This document shows positions 7,147 through 11,522 of a stretch of DNA of 11,522 nt, piece by piece. Positions within the stretch are counted from its first letter, which is position 1; every line of letters starts with the position of its first letter. Below the pieces are notes generated by a model that was not told where the DNA came from, ran no database searches, and saw nothing but the letters and a program-made list of their open reading frames with translations. Made by a program: the position numbers and the translations under genes. The stretch is from assembly GCA_036166735.1 (NCBI GenBank), contig JAYZHG010000041.1, forward strand, positions 1-11,522. The letters are read 5' to 3'. This stretch comes from JAPYTU01 sp036166735. GTDB taxonomy: Bacteria; Bacteroidota; Bacteroidia; Cytophagales; MED-G16.

Positions 7147-7203
7147 TTTTATTATATTTTATTAAAACTAAATTTAAGAAGATTAAATTTGTTAAAAAAA
7201 TAT
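7147..7203. promoter_or_regulatory. Divergent promoter region between the DoxX gene and ispF
   Basis: Fifty-seven A+T-rich bases separate two divergent starts. TAAATTTG at 7184-7191 on the + strand matches the Bacteroidota -7 consensus TAnnTTTG and would give ispF a leader of only a few bases. No TTG-type -33 element is visible at the right distance, so the assignment is tentative. Nothing clear is seen for the minus direction. Confidence 0.35.
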
Positions 7204-7698
7204 ATGGCTAAAAGTAATTATAGAATTGGACACGGTTATGATGTTCATCGATTGGAAGAAGGAGCAGACTTTTGGATTGGTGGAATCAAGCTAGAACATA
7301 GTAAAGGAGCGGTAGGTCATTCTGACGCTGACGTTGTCATTCATGTGATATGTGATGCATTATTAGGCGCCTTAAATTTAAGAGATATTGGATTTCATTT
7401 TTCTGACACAGACGAAAAATACAAAGGAATTGACAGCAAAAAATTACTAAAAAAAGTTATTGACATGATGAGAAAACAAAATTATGAGGTTAATAACATA
7501 GATGTAACAATTATGGCAGAACATCCCAAGTTAAGTCCACATATTCATGAAATGCAAAACGTACTCTCAAGGGTAATGGAAATAAAAAAAAATTTACTAT
7601 CTATTAAAGCCACCACTACTGAAGGATTAGGATTTATCGGTAGAGAAGAAGGAATTGCTGCAACCTGTGTAGTTTTATTGGTTAGATCATCAAAATAA
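7204..7698 (+). CDS. ispF: 2-C-methyl-D-erythritol 2,4-cyclodiphosphate synthase
   Basis: IspF closes the cyclic diphosphate in the fifth step of the MEP pathway to isoprenoid precursors; it is a cytoplasmic homotrimer. From the ATG at 7204 the protein is 164 residues, close to the usual 157-160. Zinc ligands are visible as D13 and H15 (GHGYDVH) and H47 (GHSDADVVIH). DIGFHFSDTDEKYKGIDS (61-78) forms the substrate loop and TTTEGLGFIGREEGIAA (137-153) the nucleotide-binding end. A TTG at 7189 is in frame but would add five residues of no family likeness, so 7204 is chosen. The stop lies three bases from the stop of the convergent DUF4249 gene. It appears to be a single-gene unit starting from the divergent region shared with the DoxX gene. 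Confidence 0.97.
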   Translation: MAKSNYRIGHGYDVHRLEEGADFWIGGIKLEHSKGAVGHSDADVVIHVICDALLGALNLRDIGFHFSDTDEKYKGIDSKKLLKKVIDMMRKQNYEVNNIDVTIMAEHPKLSPHIHEMQNVLSRVMEIKKNLLSIKATTTEGLGFIGREEGIAATCVVLLVRSSK

Positions 7699-7701
7699 AA
7701 A

Positions 7702-8634
7702 TTACCACTCTCTCCCATACCTTTCAATTTTTTCAATTTCCACATCATCTAAAACATTTCCATGACCATCAACTGCAGAGATACAAAAGAATCCCACTAC
7801 AGGATATGAACTGTCATTTGAAACAACAAGATTGGTTGGTGAATTTGAAAGAGAGACTGCAAATAATTCACTAAATCCTCCTGGTCTATTAATTTGAATA
7901 GAAACTTTATTTAAAAAATCAAATGCTTCATAAGTTATAGAATGGATTTCGACATAAAGAGAATCTCCTTTTTCATAAGGAGATAATAAATTATTTTCAT
8001 CATCCTGCTCAAATCTTGTTATTGATCGTCTAATTGGAGGAATAAATGGTATTCCATCTATGATGGCACCTTCTGAACTTGCACCAGCATCAATGCATGT
8101 TATTATGTCCTGAGATGTAGCAAGTCTTTCTCCATTCTTATATGCTTTGATCCAGTAAGCATCACCTACTCCCTTTTCTTCCCTAGACCAAAACTCAGCG
8201 TAATAAGATCCCGATGGAATCTGTCCCCTTACAAAGTTTACGCTATCAATTGTAGATGTCCTATTCAATGAAGAAGATGAAATAATGTTTTTTCCATCAT
8301 AGTTAATAGATAAATAAAATTCAGTTCCTATATCTCCCAAAGTTCCAAAATCATTTGTAGGTGTCCATATATAATTTCCATCTCCCATGTCTTGAAAAGA
8401 AAATATGTTGCCATCTCCATCAAAAACATTAACTTCTGCACCTAAGGCAGAGATAGGTGATGCATTGTTAAGGTAACCTTGTGTCTTAGAAAGTTTAATT
8501 ATTTGTTCTTCTTCCAAGTTATTTACCCATGCATCAACAACAAGAATTGGATCATTAGTAACTAAGTCAGGATATATTATATCCTCACAAGAGATTAGTA
8601 ATGAAAAAATAAAAAATAATAAAATTCTATTCAT
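7702..8634 (-). CDS. DUF4249-type lipoprotein, partner of the TonB-dependent receptor
   Basis: This 310-residue lipoprotein of unknown biochemical function belongs by pattern to DUF4249 proteins, which in Bacteroidota sit beside TonB-dependent receptors much as SusD sits beside SusC. The signal peptide ends in a lipobox LLIS-C16, with acidic residues (ED) after the cysteine, so the mature protein should be lipidated and held in the envelope, possibly at the outer membrane. The early section has the family style: ILVVDAWVNN, then a beta-rich domain with GAEVNVFDGDGN and MGDGNYIWTP. The ATG at 8634 shares one base with the receptor's stop (TGATG), a classic translational-coupling junction. A TTG at 8637 would add one residue and is less likely. 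No catalytic motif is visible; ligand capture for the receptor is the working guess. Confidence 0.82.
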   Translation of the reverse strand: MNRILLFFIFSLLISCEDIIYPDLVTNDPILVVDAWVNNLEEEQIIKLSKTQGYLNNASPISALGAEVNVFDGDGNIFSFQDMGDGNYIWTPTNDFGTLGDIGTEFYLSINYDGKNIISSSSLNRTSTIDSVNFVRGQIPSGSYYAEFWSREEKGVGDAYWIKAYKNGERLATSQDIITCIDAGASSEGAIIDGIPFIPPIRRSITRFEQDDENNLLSPYEKGDSLYVEIHSITYEAFDFLNKVSIQINRPGGFSELFAVSLSNSPTNLVVSNDSSYPVVGFFCISAVDGHGNVLDDVEIEKIERYGREW

Positions 8635-11054
8635 CAAAATTTGAAATTATAAGTTATAGATGGAACAAAAGAACCGATAATAGATAGTCTGGTAACATCT
8701 CCAGGAACATAACTTTCCGTGACAGAATCTCTACCTTGAGAAAAATAAATTGAAAATGGATTTCTCCTGTTATAAACATTATAAATTCCTAATACTACAG
8801 AGCTATCGTTTTTTCTAGCATTACCATTTCTTTTAAATTTCTTTCCATTAATCGTAACCGCAACATCAAGTCTATGGTAGTTTGGAATTCTATTTTGGTG
8901 TCTAGCATTTAGAGCATTATAGGGAATTACAAATCCTTGAACAACATACTTTGAAGTTGGAAACGTTACTGGAGTACCAGTTAAAAAAGTAAAATTTCCA
9001 GATAATGATACCCTCTCATTAAACTCATAACTTGAGGTAACTTTAAAATTATGGGTTTGATCATAGCGTGTTGGATACCAATCAAATCGATTAATTCCAT
9101 CAATTTTAAGTTCTGATCTTCCTATACTATAACTCACCCATCCATTAAGTTTTCCAGCATTTTTTTTTATGAGTAACTCTATGCCATAGGCCCTCCCATC
9201 ACCAAAAAGAAGGTCTCCTTCTATATATTTATTGATAAGTAAATCAGCTCCATCTACATAATCTATCTGATTTTCAAGATCCTTATAGTATAATTCTATA
9301 GAAGTCTCGTAATTATTATCATTAAAATTTTTAAATAATCCTAATACATATATGTGTCCTATTTCAGGTCTTATATTATTTGTACTTGGGGTCCATACAT
9401 CCAATGAACTTGAAGCAGCAGTATTTGATATAAGGTGAATGTACTGCGTCATCTTATTATAACTCATCTTAAAAGAAAAAGCATCATTAAACTGATAGTT
9501 TAAAGACAATCTCGGTTCAATATTAGAATACGACTGAATCTTCTCTCTACCAATAATATTTGTCTCAGAAATAACTGTACTTCTCTGACCAGCAACTAAT
9601 GGCTTTGAAAACTCATACTTTATCCCAGGACCATAATAGCTATACATAGAAATCCTAAGTCCATAAGAAAGAGTTAGGCTACTAATTTTTTGTTCATTAC
9701 CCATATACATAGCCCCTTCAAAAGCATATTTATTTGCCAGAGTAATGTCAGTAATTTCCCCATCACTAACTCCAATGGCATTAGCAGGCTCAAAACGATA
9801 ACCTAAAATTTCTGCGCCCACAGAAAACTCATTATTTGTATTAATAAAATAAGTAAATTCAGGCTTAAAATTTATCGTCTCTATTTTCGAATCCCACTCA
9901 AATTTATTTCTATCGTCACTACCAAAAGCAAGTTGATAATCATAATTACTATAAATAGCAGTAAAATTTGAAAATAACCTATCATTAAAGAGGTGATTCC
10001 AACGAAAAGTTCCCGTAGAATTTCCCCAGTTAAATCCTTGCCTTGCATCAAACTTAAAAATATCTCTTCCTATATAACTTGAGATATAAAGAGTGTTTTT
10101 TTCATTAATTTCAAAATTGGTTTTTGCAGTAAGATCATAAAAATTTAATGCTGCTCCATCATCGAAAAAATCTGAATTTTTCAAGAATGGCTTTGCAAGT
10201 ATATCAGCGTAGGATCTTCTAAGGGCAAGAATAAAAGATGACTTATTCTTCACTATTGGAGACTCAATCGTAAATCTGCTAAAAATACTTCCAATCCCAC
10301 CGGAAATTACTTTCTTTTTGTTATTTCCATCTTTCATTCTGATATCAAGAATTGAAGACAACCTGCCTCCATACCTGGAAGGAATTCCACCCTTATAAAG
10401 TTTTAAATCTTTTACAGCATCGGGATTAAAAACCGATAAAAATCCAAGAAGATGTGAAGAATTGTATACAGGTGCTTCATCAAGAAGGACAAGATTCTGA
10501 CCGACAGAACCTCCCCTAACATTAAATCCTGAAGCTCCCTCTCCAACTGAACTAACTCCAGGAAGTAGTTGAATAGCCTTTATAATATCGTTTTCTCCTA
10601 GAAAAGTTGGAATCTCACTAATTTTTGACATATCAAGTTTATTTGTGCTCATCTCAATACTTGATATGTTAAAATTCTCTGCTCTATCACTAATTGTAAC
10701 AGTCTCAAGCTCTACATCCAGACTTAATAATTCAATATCTAATTTTTGATTTTTATCTAATTGAATCTCTTTTGTTATTGACCGATATCCTAAATACCTA
10801 AAATCTATTCTGTATGACCCTTGGTCTAAAGTAATTGAATAGAATCCATAAGGATTCGTAATTGCCCCACCTTTAATTTCATTTATAAATACCGTAGCAC
10901 CAATTAGTGATTCTCCACTCTCCGAATCAGAGACATATCCATTAAGTGTGTATTTTTCCTGAGGGTAAACATAAGAGGGTAATACAAATAGAATAATTAA
11001 AATAAGAAATCTTAACAAAATATTTTTTTCGCGAATATAAATACGATAAATCAA
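8634..11054 (-). CDS. TonB-dependent outer-membrane receptor with N-terminal carboxypeptidase-D-like domain
   Basis: This 806-residue transporter would move an unknown substrate across the outer membrane using TonB/ExbBD energy. Order of parts: a signal peptide (hydrophobic 16-28, cut near YVYPQ), a carboxypeptidase-regulatory-like domain (about 36-110, TLNGYVSDSESGESLIGATV onward), a plug domain (about 145-245, with GFNVRGG at 177-182, LDEAPVYN at 191-198 and PSRYGGRLSSILDIRMKDG at 225-243), then a beta-barrel to the terminal phenylalanine of YNFKF. It has the size of the single-protein or DUF4249-paired class, smaller than most SusC proteins. No ATG lies between the upstream in-frame stop at 11057-11055 and the signal peptide. 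The start must be TTG at 11054 or TTG at 11018, the latter giving 794 residues starting MLRFL. It follows the YpdA-like gene by 12 nt and precedes the DUF4249 gene with a one-base overlap. The substrate is not predictable. Confidence 0.92.
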   Translation of the reverse strand: MIYRIYIREKNILLRFLILIILFVLPSYVYPQEKYTLNGYVSDSESGESLIGATVFINEIKGGAITNPYGFYSITLDQGSYRIDFRYLGYRSITKEIQLDKNQKLDIELLSLDVELETVTISDRAENFNISSIEMSTNKLDMSKISEIPTFLGENDIIKAIQLLPGVSSVGEGASGFNVRGGSVGQNLVLLDEAPVYNSSHLLGFLSVFNPDAVKDLKLYKGGIPSRYGGRLSSILDIRMKDGNNKKKVISGGIGSIFSRFTIESPIVKNKSSFILALRRSYADILAKPFLKNSDFFDDGAALNFYDLTAKTNFEINEKNTLYISSYIGRDIFKFDARQGFNWGNSTGTFRWNHLFNDRLFSNFTAIYSNYDYQLAFGSDDRNKFEWDSKIETINFKPEFTYFINTNNEFSVGAEILGYRFEPANAIGVSDGEITDITLANKYAFEGAMYMGNEQKISSLTLSYGLRISMYSYYGPGIKYEFSKPLVAGQRSTVISETNIIGREKIQSYSNIEPRLSLNYQFNDAFSFKMSYNKMTQYIHLISNTAASSSLDVWTPSTNNIRPEIGHIYVLGLFKNFNDNNYETSIELYYKDLENQIDYVDGADLLINKYIEGDLLFGDGRAYGIELLIKKNAGKLNGWVSYSIGRSELKIDGINRFDWYPTRYDQTHNFKVTSSYEFNERVSLSGNFTFLTGTPVTFPTSKYVVQGFVIPYNALNARHQNRIPNYHRLDVAVTINGKKFKRNGNARKNDSSVVLGIYNVYNRRNPFSIYFSQGRDSVTESYVPGDVTRLSIIGSFVPSITYNFKF

Positions 11055-11066
11055 TTAACAAATTGT

Positions 11067-11522
11067 TTAATTTAATATATGACTAATAATAAGATTTCCA
11101 TGGTCTCTAGAATTTTCAATAAACCATTTATTCGTTTTTAGACCCCCACAAATCACTCCAGCAAGGTAAACACCATCAATATTCGTCTCCATTGTTTTTG
11201 GGTTATGTGAAGGTGTTTTATGCTTGTCATTTCCCATCTCTATTCCTACTTTCTCTAAAAAAGAAAAGCTCGGCTGATATCCAGTCATTGCAAGAACAAA
11301 ATCATTTTCAATCACCAATTCTCCCTCAGGAGTTTTTATGTGTATTTCTTTCTCCTTAATTTTTGTAATACTTGAATTAAAATAGGATTTGATATTCCCT
11401 TCCTCAATTCTATTTTCAATGTCAGGTTTAACCCAATACTTTACCGTTTCACTTAAACTAGGTTCTCTAACAACCATAGTCACTTCTTTTGCTCCTTTTC
11501 TATAAGTTTCAAGTGCTACATC
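11067..11522 (-). CDS. YpdA-type FAD-dependent disulfide reductase, C-terminal part (cut by window edge)
   Basis: The last 151 codons of a gene that begins beyond the right edge; the frame stays open to 11522. The protein matches the C-terminal half of YpdA-like flavoproteins, thioredoxin-reductase relatives proposed to reduce bacillithiol disulfide with NAD(P)H. Marks are YRKGAKEVTMVVRE right at the edge (end of the NAD(P)H-binding fold), VKYWVKPDIENRIEEGNIK, AMTGYQP, and TNIDGVYLAGVICGG followed by KTNKWFIENSRDHG (FAD-contact strand and tail). An internal GTG at 11483 is not a real start because similarity runs upstream of it. The gene ends 12 nt before the receptor's first possible start, so it may share a transcript. 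The N-terminal FAD motif cannot be checked here. The symbol is withheld because only the tail is visible. Confidence 0.85.
   Translation of the reverse strand, partial: DVALETYRKGAKEVTMVVREPSLSETVKYWVKPDIENRIEEGNIKSYFNSSITKIKEKEIHIKTPEGELVIENDFVLAMTGYQPSFSFLEKVGIEMGNDKHKTPSHNPKTMETNIDGVYLAGVICGGLKTNKWFIENSRDHGNLIISHILN

Noticed and set aside
7189..7203. TTG start five codons upstream of the ispF ATG
   Set aside because: The added residues have no family likeness and the ATG at 7204 gives the expected length; the TTG also falls within a possible -7 promoter element.
7545..7748. Minus-strand open frame spanning the ispF/DUF4249 junction
   Set aside because: Overlaps the conserved end of ispF and the end of the DUF4249 gene; no signal of its own.
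9160..9180. T-run near a short stem that could be a terminator
   Set aside because: It lies inside the receptor barrel coding sequence and encodes lysines in frame (KKN); no convincing stem.
11067..11483. GTG at 11483 as the start of a small complete gene
   Set aside because: The frame stays open to the window edge and the extra residues continue the YpdA-like similarity, so the gene is a truncated view, not a small gene.
1..11522. CRISPR arrays, tRNA genes, insertion sequences, toxin-antitoxin or defence genes
   Set aside because: Looked for regular repeats, cloverleaf-like segments, transposase motifs and small paired genes; none could be supported.

Overview
This 11.5 kb window is AT-rich (about 70% A+T by eye) and very densely coded. 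It looks like a chromosomal piece of a member of the Bacteroidota, probably a Flavobacteriia- or Cytophagia-type organism. The main evidence is a TonB-dependent receptor with an N-terminal carboxypeptidase-D-like regulatory domain followed by a DUF4249-type lipoprotein, a pairing typical of this phylum. The protein styles of the YpdA, OsmC, ceramidase-like and acylase genes and the lack of strong Shine-Dalgarno sites also fit. I see no tRNA, rRNA, CRISPR array, insertion sequence or phage gene.

Left part (16-2494, + strand): a neutral-ceramidase-like hydrolase overlaps by 14 nt an exported family-3 beta-N-acetylhexosaminidase, and the two are probably one operon. It meets head-on (11 bp convergent overlap) a minus-strand operon read right to left from 6184 to 2484: an unrecognised exported, probably outer-membrane beta-barrel protein, lipoyl synthase (lipA), and a penicillin/acyl-homoserine-lactone acylase-family Ntn hydrolase whose start overlaps the end of lipA.

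Middle part (6185-7698): a divergent AT-only promoter region, then an OsmC-family thiol peroxidase on +, convergent with a DoxX-family membrane protein on -. A second divergent promoter region separates DoxX from ispF (MEP isoprenoid pathway) on +.

Right part (7702-11522, - strand): the 3' end of a YpdA-type FAD-dependent disulfide reductase (cut by the window edge), then the TonB-dependent receptor (no ATG available; TTG start), then the DUF4249 lipoprotein translated from a TGATG stop/start junction.

Working together: lipA and ispF are housekeeping genes. OsmC and YpdA are thiol/peroxide genes, with DoxX beside OsmC. The exported ceramidase-like enzyme, hexosaminidase and acylase could form an envelope set that removes N-acyl chains and GlcNAc from lipids, signals or wall fragments, but this is inference from neighbourhood. 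The receptor/DUF4249 pair is an outer-membrane uptake system of unknown substrate. Nothing here is convincingly a new defence or mobile system. The best leads are the exported acyl-amide hydrolase group, the unknown barrel protein in front of lipA, and the receptor/DUF4249 pair.
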